Positions 1 through 9,559 of a DNA stretch of 64,000 bases are shown here, piece after piece. A program made the translations under genes and the position numbers. Positions within the stretch are counted from its first letter, which is position 1, and every line of letters starts with the position of its first letter. Source of the DNA: a virus. The notes under the pieces were generated by a model that saw nothing but the letters and a program-made list of their open reading frames with translations, did not search any database and was not told the DNA's origin. The DNA is taken from positions 45,614 to 109,613 of IMG/VR virus record IMGVR_UViG_3300037319_000172; one strand, written 5' to 3'.

Positions 1-846
1 CTCCAACTCTGTATTATTTTGAGGTTCTTCGTTAGAATCAATTACGTCGATATCTGTTATGTTTCCATCTAATCCTATTTTTATAGATTTAGATTTATTA
101 ATTTCTTTTATAACAACTTCTCCTGTTGAATCTAAGATACTTACAAACTTATAAGTATATTTACCAGGATACGCGGGGATTTCAATATCTAACATGCCCT
201 CTGTTGTTGCTGATGTCAATACTTGTTCCTCTCCGTTGATCTGGTATTTTATTTTATATGATTGATTTTTATCGAAGTCTTTTATAGAAAATCTAGCGAT
301 GTTTGTTTTAATAGGTGCCGCTGAGTTTTCTTTATCTAAATTTCCTTGGTCTTTTATTAATTGAAAGTCTACGTTTGCAAAGAAATCTAATTCTTTATGT
401 AATGGACATGTTGTTTCGAAAAATGGATAGAATTTGAATTTATCTAATCTATCTTTATTTTCAATTGCCCACTTCTCAAGTTCACAGTATGGATTGTAAC
501 TAAGATCTGGTTCTGGTAATGCATCAAATAAATCGGCATACTTTTCCGCAAGTAGCCTGTTTTTCATTTCTTCTGAGCTTTTAATCTCATTAAATATTTC
601 CTGAAATCCTTTTTTAAAACCTTCTTCTAATACAGGCTTTTGACCTGATTCGTGTAAGTTACCAAAAGGTGTTTGTGATGTTTTAACTGCGTCGAAATAT
701 TCTTGAGCTAATATCTTACTAAAATCCGTTAAATAGTTTTCATCGGGATTCTTACTCACGTCTGTATTTGGAGAAGATCCATCAATGTTTCCACTACTCA
801 TTTGAGTGGATATGTTTTTAATAAATATAGGCCAATTTGCCGGCAT
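1..846 (-). CDS. Unknown tail/baseplate-region protein (3' end outside window)
   Basis: The reading frame is open from an ATG at 846 to the window edge, giving 282 visible residues starting MPANWPIFIKN. The first 200 residues look helical and charged. The last 80 are beta-rich (IARFSIKDFDKNQSYKIKYQING), like an Ig-type or carbohydrate-binding sandwich. I do not recognise the family. It is first in line after the spike gene in a baseplate cluster read in the same direction, so a virion role is likely. A late-promoter-like box lies 20 bases before the start. The stop codon is not in the window. Confidence 0.75.
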   Translation of the reverse strand, partial: MPANWPIFIKNISTQMSSGNIDGSSPNTDVSKNPDENYLTDFSKILAQEYFDAVKTSQTPFGNLHESGQKPVLEEGFKKGFQEIFNEIKSSEEMKNRLLAEKYADLFDALPEPDLSYNPYCELEKWAIENKDRLDKFKFYPFFETTCPLHKELDFFANVDFQLIKDQGNLDKENSAAPIKTNIARFSIKDFDKNQSYKIKYQINGEEQVLTSATTEGMLDIEIPAYPGKYTYKFVSILDSTGEVVIKEINKSKSIKIGLDGNITDIDVIDSNEEPQNNTELE

Positions 847-865
847 CTTAGTTAGGTTTTATAAA

Positions 866-874
866 GTATTTATC
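866..874 (-). promoter_or_regulatory. Late-promoter-like box GATAAATAC
   Basis: This is a T4-late-type (T/G)ATAAATA box read on the minus strand, 19 bases before the ATG of the gene ending at the left edge. It is one of eight similar boxes in the window. Confidence 0.4.
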
Positions 875-878
875 CTAA

Positions 879-1598
879 TTATTTTCCAGTCTGTTGGTAA
901 TTAACATGTTCTGACTTTAAAGTTGCTATCGCTGAAACTGTAGGTGGCGTTGGAGGACCTGAAGGTCCTGTCCCTGTTGGATGAAAGTGTTTTTGATAAT
1001 CATCTAGTAGATTATTTAACCATCCTTCTAATGAAACTCCTCTAACAGCTGGTTCAGATTCATCTTCATCTCCTTCTCCAGTATTACTTAAGAATATGTT
1101 TCCTGAATCTAAAAATATCTTTTCAGTTGTTGAAATTTTAATAATGCCAGCTTCATCAATTTGTATCAAAGGTCTTTCTTTAGCACCACTTCCTCTTGTT
1201 ATTACCAAACCATCTTCGGGAGAATGATATATCCTTACATTCCTGACGGCGTCATATACTAATGAAACTACATCATGAGCTGCCTCTGACGGATCTAATA
1301 TGTCTTCTTTTAATTCTTTATTTTGGTTTATCTGAAACCAATATTCAGGGTGGTATATGTTACCATTATCAAATCTTACAGCGACAATATCACCAATACG
1401 AGGTACCATTTGTGAACCTACTGCGTCTCTATTCATTGCAGTCGCCCATGGAATAGATTCAGTTTCTAATAAGTCAAACTTACCATACACTTTTACCCTG
1501 CATCTGCTTAAGTTTGAAGGATCTACATTATCAACCACTTCTCCTAACCAATGAGTTTCTCTAATATTGTCTTTTTCAAGTTCTTTATCTGTTGCCAT
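879..1598 (-). CDS. Baseplate central spike protein, gp5-like OB-fold
   Basis: The 239-residue protein has an N-terminal OB-fold (residues 15-90) typical of phage baseplate spikes and VgrG: WLGEVVDNVDPSNLSRCRVKV, then IPWATAMNR and a GDIVAVRFDNGN turn. A beta-rich region follows (residues 110-180: PLIQIDEAGIIKIST, IFLDSGNIFLSN), like the start of a spike beta-helix. T4 gp5 has a lysozyme domain between these parts; none is seen here. The C-terminus is Pro/Gly-rich (HPTGTGPSGPPTPPT). The gene abuts the next upstream gene, and the hub protein is two genes away, as expected for a spike docked on the hub. Confidence 0.8.
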   Translation of the reverse strand: MATDKELEKDNIRETHWLGEVVDNVDPSNLSRCRVKVYGKFDLLETESIPWATAMNRDAVGSQMVPRIGDIVAVRFDNGNIYHPEYWFQINQNKELKEDILDPSEAAHDVVSLVYDAVRNVRIYHSPEDGLVITRGSGAKERPLIQIDEAGIIKISTTEKIFLDSGNIFLSNTGEGDEDESEPAVRGVSLEGWLNNLLDDYQKHFHPTGTGPSGPPTPPTVSAIATLKSEHVNYQQTGK

Positions 1599-2773
1599 TA
1601 ATCGTGTATATTACCTAATGATTTAGCTGCTGCGCTATTCAGCGCATCTCCTATTGTTTGATTTCCTCCAGAAGTTATTCCATGAACATTATCTGCTATT
1701 GCAGTCTGAACGCTATTTTGATTAGCAACTGGATTCGTTGCACTATCTACCCCTTGGACAAAATCTTTATACAAGTTGTTAACTCCAACATTTAATCTAC
1801 CTACTGTAGCGTTTCTAGCTTGCTGCTTTAATTCATTAACTCGGTTTATTGAAGTGTTTTTTAAATCTGTAACAGCTCTATCTGCGAATGCCATACCCTT
1901 TTTAACAGCTTGATCCTTTAAATAATCTCCTATACCGTCTATTTGCTTGTTTTCAGTATCAGGTGCTGGTGATAAATCATCCTTATTAAATCTGCTTTCT
2001 ACTATTCCATTTAAAACTCTAGATTCGATATCATATAAACCTTCATAGTTTATTGTTATTTCACCTGTTGCTGCGTCTGTTGGTGATTTTTGTAAATCTG
2101 CAAATATACTAGTTCCTGATGTAAGATCGAATTCACAAAACTTAAGTGCAAACATAAAATAAGGTCTAGCACTAGATCCTGATATTCCAGCATTTGAATT
2201 TTCTACACCAATTGACGGTTTAAAATTATCTGGAAATCCATCTAAATCAACTCCACTTACTTTAGGGTTTGTCATATTTTTAATAGATCTTACTTCAGTA
2301 ACATAAACATACATTCTAAATTTTCTTAAATTACAAGGTAATACATAAGTCCATTTTCTTTCATCGAAAACTGCAACTCTATATAAGTGCATTAAACCTG
2401 ATATTGTTAAATTGATAGATTCTAATGTTGTAATAACTAACTTAGCGTCGTCTCCTCCGAAATAAGCATTCATTGGGTTGTACTGCTGTAATCTTTCTAA
2501 ACCAGAAAGACTTTGCCAAAACCAAGGCATTTCATTGTTAATATGTTTTAATGCTTTTTTAAAGTTTTGAAGTGCTTCTAATTTCTCTGTATAATAAGGA
2601 CTACCGTTTGCCAGTTTAGCTAAAAAGTCCTCTGCTGGCTTTGATAAAAGAGGAGAGTTTGCAGCATCCGCAAAATCAAACAACATCAGAAACGACATAT
2701 AAGTCGGATCTTGATAATCGTTCTTTGATTTTTTACCCTTTCTAAAATCTGCTATTTTCTTAAAATCTGACAT
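1598..2773 (-). CDS. Tail/baseplate structural protein, family not recognised
   Basis: The protein has 391 residues. The central part (about 110-260) is beta-rich, with SGLMHLYRVAVFDERKWTYVLP followed by LRKFRMYVYVTEVRSI and a short-loop segment YFMFALKFCEFDL. This pattern is seen in tail-tube or tube-cap proteins. The C-terminal 110 residues are Ala/Asn/Gln-rich and probably helical. It shares a junction base with the spike gene and lies just downstream of the hub gene. A baseplate tube-junction role is inferred from position and fold impression only. Confidence 0.65.
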   Translation of the reverse strand: MSDFKKIADFRKGKKSKNDYQDPTYMSFLMLFDFADAANSPLLSKPAEDFLAKLANGSPYYTEKLEALQNFKKALKHINNEMPWFWQSLSGLERLQQYNPMNAYFGGDDAKLVITTLESINLTISGLMHLYRVAVFDERKWTYVLPCNLRKFRMYVYVTEVRSIKNMTNPKVSGVDLDGFPDNFKPSIGVENSNAGISGSSARPYFMFALKFCEFDLTSGTSIFADLQKSPTDAATGEITINYEGLYDIESRVLNGIVESRFNKDDLSPAPDTENKQIDGIGDYLKDQAVKKGMAFADRAVTDLKNTSINRVNELKQQARNATVGRLNVGVNNLYKDFVQGVDSATNPVANQNSVQTAIADNVHGITSGGNQTIGDALNSAAAKSLGNIHD

Positions 2774-2800
2774 ATACTATTTATCTTGTTTTTATTAAGA

Positions 2801-4306
2801 TTATTTTTTAATAGAATCCATATTATTTAATCTACCAGGCCATTCTCTTCTCAACAGTGTCATACTTTGTCGTATTGCTCCATTCTTATAAAAATATCTA
2901 ATAGATCCTACTATATAAAATCCACTTAAAAATTCATCAACAATATTAGAAGTATCTCCGGTAACATCATCAATATCTGCTGACTGCGATGCTTCAAAAC
3001 CAAGTTCTTCTTTTTTAGCTTTTGCCGCCATGTCCGCTACAACCTGATTATACGTTTGTTGATATACTACTACTGGTATTTTTTGAAATCTATATATTGC
3101 TGGATTCCAAGAAGACAACTCAACTTCTAAAAACATTTTATTTAATTCTTGTAAGTTTTGCTGATTATGTATTCCAGAAAAGTTATAGTTTAAGTGTGTA
3201 TTTGAAGTCGCAGGATCATTATCTCTTCTTCCTACATATTTATACTTTATTTCTTGTTTATATCTCTCCTCATCCCTACGACCCTTCAGAGGCTCTACAA
3301 TGTCCTTTAGTACAGTCGATGATAAAGGCTCTATATTAAAGTTAACTAATCCTTCCTCAGAATCGTTTTCAAAGAACTGTAACACTCTTTTATATCCATT
3401 CTTTTTGGACATTCTTCCAGCATTATTTTTTAAAGAGTATTTATCAATATGTAAATTAGTGCCTTCTAATTCAGGTTTTGTAGATAATAAAAGATCTGAT
3501 TTAATTTCGTTAGTTGTATTAGATGCGTCTTTATCTACTATGTCGTTTAAGTCTATGTCCATTGCAATTAATGCTTCTTCAAAATCATCAGGTGCATTTA
3601 ACATAACATTTAAATCAACATACGTTAGATAATAAAAAGGATCTATACAAAATGTTTGAAAAGAATCATCATTAACATATGAGTGTTTTACTAGATCTTC
3701 AATAGTATCTATAATAGGCTCAAATGCTGTTATACAATTTGATTCATCGTTTGTCGTATCGACATTACTTGCGAATCCTATTTTTAAATCTGTTGCTATC
3801 TTTTCTAAATGATCTATCGTAGTACCTTTACCGTATGATTTACATTGCTCAGCGTTTATTCCTGGTATTTTCATTTCACCAGAAAAAGTGTATTTTCCTC
3901 CGCCGTCTCCCTTGATAAGCACACTGCTTGGTGGAGAATCAACTTCAGTTATGTCAAAGTCAATGTGTATGTCTTTATAGTCGTTTTTAGATCTAGCAGC
4001 CATTCTAACTGTAATTACATCGCCATCTCGTGGAAATGATTCTGCATTAAAATTAGATCCGTTATCTACAACTGTTAATTCTAAAGTAGGTAACATGCCG
4101 TCAATATTAAGTTCAAATGATTTAATATCGTTCTGGTTAAACCTATATCCATTTATTATTATCAATGGAAACTCTACTCCCATGCCTCTAGTTGTATTTG
4201 AATTCCCTGGATTATCTCCGTCCTCTTCACTATACGATTCGAATTTGTATTCATCGAGTTTTAATGTAGGTTCTAACCTTGTTAATATCTTTCCTTCTAA
4301 TGCCAT
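2801..4306 (-). CDS. Baseplate hub protein, gp27/gpD-like
   Basis: The 501-residue protein has the hub signature near residues 45-105: FPLIIINGYRFNQNDIKSFEL, then LPTLELTVVDNGSNF, FPRDGDVITVRMA. This is the first tube-like barrel of gp27 and late-control gene D proteins. A second barrel appears later (PAIYRFQKIPVVVYQ), and the C-terminus (FYIVGSIRYFYKNGAIRQSMTLLRREW) matches the usual hub end. It presumably forms the ring between tail tube and OB-fold spike. It follows the LysM-like gene with only one base between them, and the spike gene lies two genes downstream. Confidence 0.75.
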   Translation of the reverse strand: MALEGKILTRLEPTLKLDEYKFESYSEEDGDNPGNSNTTRGMGVEFPLIIINGYRFNQNDIKSFELNIDGMLPTLELTVVDNGSNFNAESFPRDGDVITVRMAARSKNDYKDIHIDFDITEVDSPPSSVLIKGDGGGKYTFSGEMKIPGINAEQCKSYGKGTTIDHLEKIATDLKIGFASNVDTTNDESNCITAFEPIIDTIEDLVKHSYVNDDSFQTFCIDPFYYLTYVDLNVMLNAPDDFEEALIAMDIDLNDIVDKDASNTTNEIKSDLLLSTKPELEGTNLHIDKYSLKNNAGRMSKKNGYKRVLQFFENDSEEGLVNFNIEPLSSTVLKDIVEPLKGRRDEERYKQEIKYKYVGRRDNDPATSNTHLNYNFSGIHNQQNLQELNKMFLEVELSSWNPAIYRFQKIPVVVYQQTYNQVVADMAAKAKKEELGFEASQSADIDDVTGDTSNIVDEFLSGFYIVGSIRYFYKNGAIRQSMTLLRREWPGRLNNMDSIKK

Positions 4307-4307
4307 T

Positions 4308-4799
4308 TTATAGTATTATAGTGTCTCCGTTAATATCTATGTTCTTTTCTCCGTCTTTTAAAATATTCGGCGGAACGATCTGAGTAGATCCGTTTTGTTT
4401 TTCTGCCGCTTTCTTTTTTAAATAAGATGCTCTACCAGCGTCTTTAACTGTTAACCTCTTAGAATCTATAAATTGATCTTTAATAGATGTTTCTTTTGAA
4501 GTTCCTGCTTCTTTTATTGTTTTCCAAGCTTTAAATTTAATATCAAGAGGTGGAATGTTTAATACATCTCCTTCATTAATTGAAAAAGGATTAGAAATAT
4601 TATTAAACTTTAAAATTAGTTCCGAAGCATCTTCGTCGTTATAATATATTTTAGATATCATATCTATTCTACATACTTCATCCGCAGTAACAATGTGAGT
4701 TGCTATTGTTTGAGTCTCTTCTGGAAATATAACGTAAGGTTCTCCTAATCTTACCTTGTCGTCTTTTATCTTTTTATTATCTATAGATTTGAATTTCAT
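4308..4799 (-). CDS. Baseplate wedge protein with LysM-like domain, gp53-like
   Basis: The 163-residue protein contains a LysM-like stretch at about residues 45-85: CRIDMISKIYYNDEDASELIL, then FNNISNPFSINEGDVLNIP. The pattern (start of a helix, then NP.SI..GD.L.IP) is typical of LysM and of T4 gp53-type baseplate proteins, where the domain is structural and does not bind peptidoglycan. It is directly upstream of the hub gene (one-base gap). The C-terminus is Lys-rich and probably flexible. Confidence 0.7.
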   Translation of the reverse strand: MKFKSIDNKKIKDDKVRLGEPYVIFPEETQTIATHIVTADEVCRIDMISKIYYNDEDASELILKFNNISNPFSINEGDVLNIPPLDIKFKAWKTIKEAGTSKETSIKDQFIDSKRLTVKDAGRASYLKKKAAEKQNGSTQIVPPNILKDGEKNIDINGDTIIL

Positions 4800-4800
4800 A

Positions 4801-6549
4801 TTATCCGTTTACTTGTTTTGTCAGCTCGCTGTCCAAGTCCGATTTTTGTTGTTTACTATATGCGTTTACATTTGTAGTATTATTGATGTCTTTCTCTCCA
4901 TCAGGTTGTATGTAGAATCTACCTCGACCTGCATTAAACATACTTTCTATTTCTGCTTTATCTCTAGGTCTTGCTGGTTTCAACGTAACTTCAACGACTA
5001 ATCTTTCTGGAAAATCCTGAACTCCCATAGGTCCTTCAAAACTAACAGAAGTATCAGTACATGCTAAGTTACCAATAACAGCAATTGGATTTAATGGATT
5101 TCCTATAGTAACATGCCATTGTCCAGTAGGATCTCCTGTTAACAATGAATTAACTGCCATACCTCCTTGTGGAGAATTAAACATTTTCATCATCGAACCT
5201 CCTAAAAGATTATTTAAAGTCTTTCCTACTCCTCCTCCTTTTATAAAATCTTTAGCACCAGCTACGATATCATCCATCGGATTTCCAGAATTTTTACCTG
5301 TTAAATCGCTAATAATAGATTTCATAAATCCTGCAGCATCTCCATTTCTTAATTTACCAATATCACCTAAAGGCCTAGCGACAGAACCATCTCCAATATA
5401 TCGAGTAGCTCCACCCCAGAAAGGTGCATTATTATATGTAAGTGCTAATATATTAGATAATTGATCTAACATTAATATTTTTGGATTAGCTCCTCCTAAA
5501 TCTCTTAGTTCATATTCGAATTTAAGTTTAAACTCTTGATCAAAGTTTAATCCAGATTCTCTTACTAAAACCTCTTTAATAACGTTTAAAGGTCCAAATA
5601 CGTGATTAGGATATGTTTCCTTAAATGAATCATAACCTGCACCTCCATTATCTAATCTAGATTGTTCGGCAGCAGATCTACCAGAAGCAGCGTTACCTGC
5701 CGCCTTAAGTATTTTATTATTATTAATGAATGATCCTGCAGTTCCTGATTGTGCTCCTCTTCTAGATTGAATTTCTTGAACAGCAGCTTCTGCCTTCTTC
5801 CAATTATACCCATGTGAAAACTTCATGATGTCTTCCAATTTATTACCGGTTGCTTCTCCTAGCCATGTTACTGCTCTCGCGATATCAGGTTGTGGAACAT
5901 TGTCGCCTGTTAATCCTTTTGGACTAATAATGTCATCGGGTGATGGGAATGAAAACCTTCTTAAAGTTATCATCATGTTATTTGGTATTTTACCAAAATA
6001 TTTAGTTAATGCAAAATCAGAATACTGATATCTATATCCTGCTCCACCGCTAGTATCTGTCATTTCTATGATTTTAGAAGCAGTTGGATTAATTAAAGTT
6101 TTAGGATCTATTTTATTAAAAAACTTAGTCTGACCTTCAACCTTAGAACCAGTTGATGTCATTGGAGTCCCTCTGAAATTAACTAAAGAGTATTTATTAA
6201 AAAGAGAGTATGGACGAGGGCCGATACTAATATTAGCATCTCCATTAACATCCTTATGTCTATATGATGCCACTGAATCTGTATAAAAAACATCTCCTCC
6301 AATGGTACCTCTATTTTCTTGAGTAGGTTCACCCTGTATTGCAGCAACATTTAAACTAGAATCTTCAACGTTAGAAGACTTTAAAGAATTCTCGTTGTTT
6401 CTAGTTCTTATCTGAGCGTTAACTCCATCAGGATTTTCAATATCAAATAAATCGTTAAGTTTATCTTTTATTGTGTTAGTTCCTAATTCACTAAGATTTG
6501 TAATTGCCTCGTTTGAGTTATTTATACCTCCACTAATGTCTAATCCCAT
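4801..6549 (-). CDS. Tail/baseplate structural protein (possible tube-junction protein)
   Basis: The protein has 582 residues. The N-terminal 150 are Asn/Ser-rich and disordered. The middle contains a segment rich in Gly and Met. The C-terminal part (about 460-555) has a compact beta region with WHVTIGNPLNPIAVIGNLAC, VSFEGPMGVQDFPERLVVEV and TLKPARPRDKAEIESMFN. That region resembles tail-tube or baseplate proteins that continue the tube fold. It is the first gene of a tightly packed set with the LysM-like and hub genes. The exact role is not determined. Confidence 0.65.
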   Translation of the reverse strand: MGLDISGGINNSNEAITNLSELGTNTIKDKLNDLFDIENPDGVNAQIRTRNNENSLKSSNVEDSSLNVAAIQGEPTQENRGTIGGDVFYTDSVASYRHKDVNGDANISIGPRPYSLFNKYSLVNFRGTPMTSTGSKVEGQTKFFNKIDPKTLINPTASKIIEMTDTSGGAGYRYQYSDFALTKYFGKIPNNMMITLRRFSFPSPDDIISPKGLTGDNVPQPDIARAVTWLGEATGNKLEDIMKFSHGYNWKKAEAAVQEIQSRRGAQSGTAGSFINNNKILKAAGNAASGRSAAEQSRLDNGGAGYDSFKETYPNHVFGPLNVIKEVLVRESGLNFDQEFKLKFEYELRDLGGANPKILMLDQLSNILALTYNNAPFWGGATRYIGDGSVARPLGDIGKLRNGDAAGFMKSIISDLTGKNSGNPMDDIVAGAKDFIKGGGVGKTLNNLLGGSMMKMFNSPQGGMAVNSLLTGDPTGQWHVTIGNPLNPIAVIGNLACTDTSVSFEGPMGVQDFPERLVVEVTLKPARPRDKAEIESMFNAGRGRFYIQPDGEKDINNTTNVNAYSKQQKSDLDSELTKQVNG

Positions 6550-6602
6550 ATATATTATACTATTGTTTTATACGTAGTACTCTATATATTAGTATTAATT
6601 GC

Positions 6603-7193
6603 CTAACCTTTTAAGTTATCGTATTCAGGGCCCATTGGTCGGAATAAAAGTTTGTTGAAGTACTCCGGATCTTTAGGTATTCTGTCACCTAGAAACTTTT
6701 TAAGATGTGCCTCGAATACTCCTTTAGATTCGTAATAGTATTTACCCTTAGAATAAGAACGTCTAGAAGCTCTCTCATACAACTCTCTGATCTCTTTTTC
6801 AATTAAAAAGTCTTGTATATTTAAATAGAGTTCATTTATTTCATTAAGAGTTCGAGTACACATTACAGAATCTACTGTAATCATGTATGTCTCTGCATTC
6901 GCATCTAAATACTTTTGAAGTTCTTCCTTATTTTTAATACCAGATCTATTAAACCTAAATTTAGTAGCGCCACCTTTAAAGTTTTTCTCGAAGTTCATCT
7001 CGAAGAAATATCTTTTTAAGAAATTAATATCATCATAGAATTTAACTATTCTTATTTGATACTTCGGCATTGTTTCGTCAAATTTAACGTCGTAGATTAG
7101 CGCCCTAACAGGGAAAACGATATTTGAATATCGAGTGTTTGAAATAAGAGCATGTATGTATTCACCTTTACTAAATAAACGATGTCTAATCAT
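6603..7193 (-). CDS. Hypothetical protein, baseplate region
   Basis: The 196-residue protein is basic and aromatic-rich, starting MIRHRLFSKGEYIHALI. No family is recognised. A beta-rich first half (VFPVRALIYDVKFDETMPKYQIRIVKFY) is followed by a helical second half (NELYLNIQDFLIEKEIRELYERA). It overlaps the next upstream gene by 8 bases, so the two are probably translated together. Its place between baseplate genes suggests a structural or assembly role. Confidence 0.65.
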   Translation of the reverse strand: MIRHRLFSKGEYIHALISNTRYSNIVFPVRALIYDVKFDETMPKYQIRIVKFYDDINFLKRYFFEMNFEKNFKGGATKFRFNRSGIKNKEELQKYLDANAETYMITVDSVMCTRTLNEINELYLNIQDFLIEKEIRELYERASRRSYSKGKYYYESKGVFEAHLKKFLGDRIPKDPEYFNKLLFRPMGPEYDNLKG

Positions 7194-7608
7194 TGTCTAT
7201 AAATTTAATAAAATCAAATTGACCTATAATACTACGAGAAGGTACTTCATCCATGTTTAAAGAATTAAGAACAAATTCTATATCTCTATCAGTATAACTA
7301 TATACCATTTCTTTAAAGTTAAGTACAGTATCTTGTGAAAGGTCTCTAAAAGTGTATACTATTGTTGTAGTTTTTTTCTTTTCAGAATTCATAACAGTTT
7401 TAAATGAATTCATTATATTTAAACCAATGACATAATCATTAGGTTCTTTACTGTATGGATCTGATTTAATTAGTTTATTTTTAATAATAGAAAAGTCGAT
7501 AACAGTCAACTGCGGATCTTCAATAGCTCTCACGAACTTGTTGAAATCTCTTTTTGACTGATACCAAACACATTCTATTGTTAAATTATCCATTCCTTGT
7601 TGATTCAA
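7186..7608 (-). CDS. Hypothetical protein, baseplate region
   Basis: The 140-residue protein starts MNQQGMDNLTIECVWYQSKRDF; a second possible start is the ATG at residue 6. No family is recognised. It overlaps its neighbours on both sides (23 bases upstream, 8 bases downstream), which marks a compact translationally coupled set of small genes running from 8279 to 6603. Confidence 0.6.
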   Translation of the reverse strand: MNQQGMDNLTIECVWYQSKRDFNKFVRAIEDPQLTVIDFSIIKNKLIKSDPYSKEPNDYVIGLNIMNSFKTVMNSEKKKTTTIVYTFRDLSQDTVLNFKEMVYSYTDRDIEFVLNSLNMDEVPSRSIIGQFDFIKFIDND

Positions 7609-7900
7609 GATTCTGTATCTGAGCCTTGAGATTCTTTATTTTAAAGTCGATTTCCTTGTCGGTTGGTTTGTAATTAGAACCCCAACATGGATTTACTTGT
7701 ATTTGAATTTTTGAATTTGAATTTCCAAACTCTAATCCAAGATCGACACTTAGTTCTTCAATAAATTTAATCTTATTAGATACAGAATTAAATTCATAGA
7801 TTGTAGTAGACTCATAAGCCTCTCCACCTCCGTTTATATTGTCATCAGTAACGCTTTTAATAACACCGTTATCTGCCAGTTTTATATTAATCTCTTGCAT
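7586..7900 (-). CDS. Hypothetical protein
   Basis: The 104-residue protein has a beta-rich N-terminal half (EINIKLADNGVIKSVTDDN) and a helical C-terminal tail (DFKIKNLKAQIQNLEST) that could form a short coiled coil. It contains a CWGSNYKPTDKE segment. It overlaps both adjacent genes by 14-23 bases. Family and function are not recognised. Confidence 0.6.
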   Translation of the reverse strand: MQEINIKLADNGVIKSVTDDNINGGGEAYESTTIYEFNSVSNKIKFIEELSVDLGLEFGNSNSKIQIQVNPCWGSNYKPTDKEIDFKIKNLKAQIQNLESTRNG

Positions 7901-8279
7901 TCTTTCTCGCTATTAAAGATTGCTGTGCTTCTTTCCTTAGAGATTTTATTACTTTTTTGTCTTCTTTAAGAGTTTCTGGATCTCTTAATGTCTGTATAGT
8001 CCATGCTTCTTCTAATTTTAGAATTTCACTATCGTTATATCCAGTCTCAGACCAAGTTTGCTTTGACGCATTTAGTTTTAATTGAAGTTGATCTTCAATA
8101 GAATCATTAACCCTATTAGTGTGTGCGCTTTCAGCAGCAGTCCCATCTTCTCTCATTTTACCGTACCACGCCCTAGCTTGTGGAGAGAAAAAACCGAATT
8201 GATTTTTAATCTTTAAGAATCCAGCATCATTAAAATCTTGTCTTCTTTGCTTTCTTGCACTCGTAGTTCCTTTACCCAT
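7887..8279 (-). CDS. Hypothetical basic/helical protein
   Basis: The 130-residue protein starts MGKGTTSARKQRRQDFNDAGF and is rich in Lys, Arg and Gln, with predicted long helices. It is not recognised. It is the first gene of a coupled set of four, and a late-promoter-like box lies 28 bases before its start. Confidence 0.6.
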   Translation of the reverse strand: MGKGTTSARKQRRQDFNDAGFLKIKNQFGFFSPQARAWYGKMREDGTAAESAHTNRVNDSIEDQLQLKLNASKQTWSETGYNDSEILKLEEAWTIQTLRDPETLKEDKKVIKSLRKEAQQSLIARKNARD

Positions 8280-8306
8280 TATATTGTTTTAAATTAATTG
8301 ATATTA

Positions 8307-8315
8307 ATATTTATC
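8307..8315 (-). promoter_or_regulatory. Late-promoter-like box GATAAATAT
   Basis: This T4-late-type box on the minus strand lies in the 48-base gap before the gene starting at 8279. Confidence 0.4.
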
Positions 8316-8327
8316 TGAATTAGTATA

Positions 8328-8822
8328 CTACTGGTAATATTGTTCTAGAAATGTAGTTATATTTTCTTTAACATATACGTGTAGCTTCTCTATCTCTATT
8401 TGACTAGAAGCAGCAGCTGCTATTTCTTCGTTTAAATCTTCGTCTTCCATTCCTCCTGCTAGGATAGAATACAATTCAGGAGTTGGTATATTTAAGTTAA
8501 TAGTAATAGGAACGCTAACTACATTCTTTTTACTCATTTTTGTTATCATTTTACCCATAATAGATACTGGAGCAGCTTCCACTGCTTTAGTTTCTGTAAC
8601 TGGTTTCTTATTTGTCTTAGGTGCAACACCTACTGGACTTGGAAAAGGCAGTACGCCATCGACAACAGGTTCTAGAAATTCAGACACAAGAGTTCTAAAT
8701 ATCCTTTCGCCGTTTGTAAAATTTATAAACTTTTCATCTGCGTTTAAAACATCAACAACTTCACCGAAATTGTCTCCTTTTCTCCATTGATACTGTTTTG
8801 AATTTTCTTTCACTTCTGTCAT
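8328..8822 (-). CDS. Hypothetical protein
   Basis: The 164-residue protein has three parts. An N-terminal domain reads QYQWRKGDNFGEVVDVLNADEK. A Pro/Lys/Thr-rich linker spans about residues 58-80. An acidic helical C-terminus follows (LYSILAGGMEDEDLNEEIAAA, then LHVYVKENITTFLEQYY). The layout of two ordered parts joined by a flexible linker suggests an adaptor or assembly protein, but the family is not recognised. Confidence 0.6.
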   Translation of the reverse strand: MTEVKENSKQYQWRKGDNFGEVVDVLNADEKFINFTNGERIFRTLVSEFLEPVVDGVLPFPSPVGVAPKTNKKPVTETKAVEAAPVSIMGKMITKMSKKNVVSVPITINLNIPTPELYSILAGGMEDEDLNEEIAAAASSQIEIEKLHVYVKENITTFLEQYYQ

Positions 8823-8853
8823 TTTAAATTATTTAATAGTTATATTAAAAAAA

Positions 8854-9051
8854 CTAGTTTTGTTTATTTTTAGACTTAAGATTTTTATTATGTTCTGTAG
8901 AGAACGTATCTATATAGTCTATAGATTCTGGAGAACCTATCAATGCGTCGGGACTCGTTACGTATATTTTATAGAACATAGTCGATCCTATCATTGATAA
9001 TCTTTCTTTTAAATCTTCTAGTTCTGGTACAAATCTTTTATTAAATCCCAT
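8854..9051 (-). CDS. Small hypothetical protein
   Basis: The 65-residue protein starts MGFNKRFVPELEDLKERL and ends in a Lys/Asn-rich tail. Its start overlaps the end of the dCMP deaminase gene by 11 bases, which implies co-translation. No family is recognised. Confidence 0.55.
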   Translation of the reverse strand: MGFNKRFVPELEDLKERLSMIGSTMFYKIYVTSPDALIGSPESIDYIDTFSTEHNKNLKSKNKQN

Positions 9052-9559
9052 TCCATGTATTTACTTGTTCAACTCCTATGCCTGCATTTTTTAATAAATC
9101 AACGCCACTCATATCTCTATAATCTTCAGTGTAATACACTTTAGATATTCCCGCTTGTATAATTAATTTAGCACATCCGAAACAAGGACATGTTGTTGTA
9201 TATAGCTCAGCGCCTAAACAACTCATCGTAGATTTTGCAACTTTCATTATTGCGTTTGATTCAGCATGTAAAACAGCAGGCTTAGTCGCTTGTGATTCTT
9301 TAGTACAAACTCCTCGATCACATTCATATCCTTGTTCCATTAAATCTAATGCAATATCTGGATTTTCATAATGATGTCTAGTAATTATAGGTTCTTCACA
9401 TACATTGTTAAAACCATGCGGCATTCCATTATATCCAAACGAAATAACTTGATGGTCTTTAACAATAATACATCCTACCTTTCTTCTTTCAGCATAACTC
9501 AATTTAGAAAACTGATAAGCTGTTTGCATGTATACTAATTCAATTGGTATCTTTGGCAT
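9041..9559 (-). CDS. Deoxycytidylate (dCMP) deaminase
   Basis: The 172-residue protein carries the zinc-deaminase signatures. The HAE motif (AVLHAESNAIMK) supplies a zinc ligand and the catalytic Glu, and TTCPCFGCAKLIIQAG supplies the two zinc-binding Cys. The N-terminal RRKVGCIIVKD and SFGYNGMPHGF are typical of phage dCMP deaminases. The enzyme makes dUMP from dCMP for thymidylate synthesis. In this window it should be read with the TS-family enzyme at 41778-42632, which looks like a dCMP hydroxymethylase. Length is normal for the family, and a late-type box lies 18 bases upstream. Confidence 0.92.
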   Translation of the reverse strand: MPKIPIELVYMQTAYQFSKLSYAERRKVGCIIVKDHQVISFGYNGMPHGFNNVCEEPIITRHHYENPDIALDLMEQGYECDRGVCTKESQATKPAVLHAESNAIMKVAKSTMSCLGAELYTTTCPCFGCAKLIIQAGISKVYYTEDYRDMSGVDLLKNAGIGVEQVNTWNGI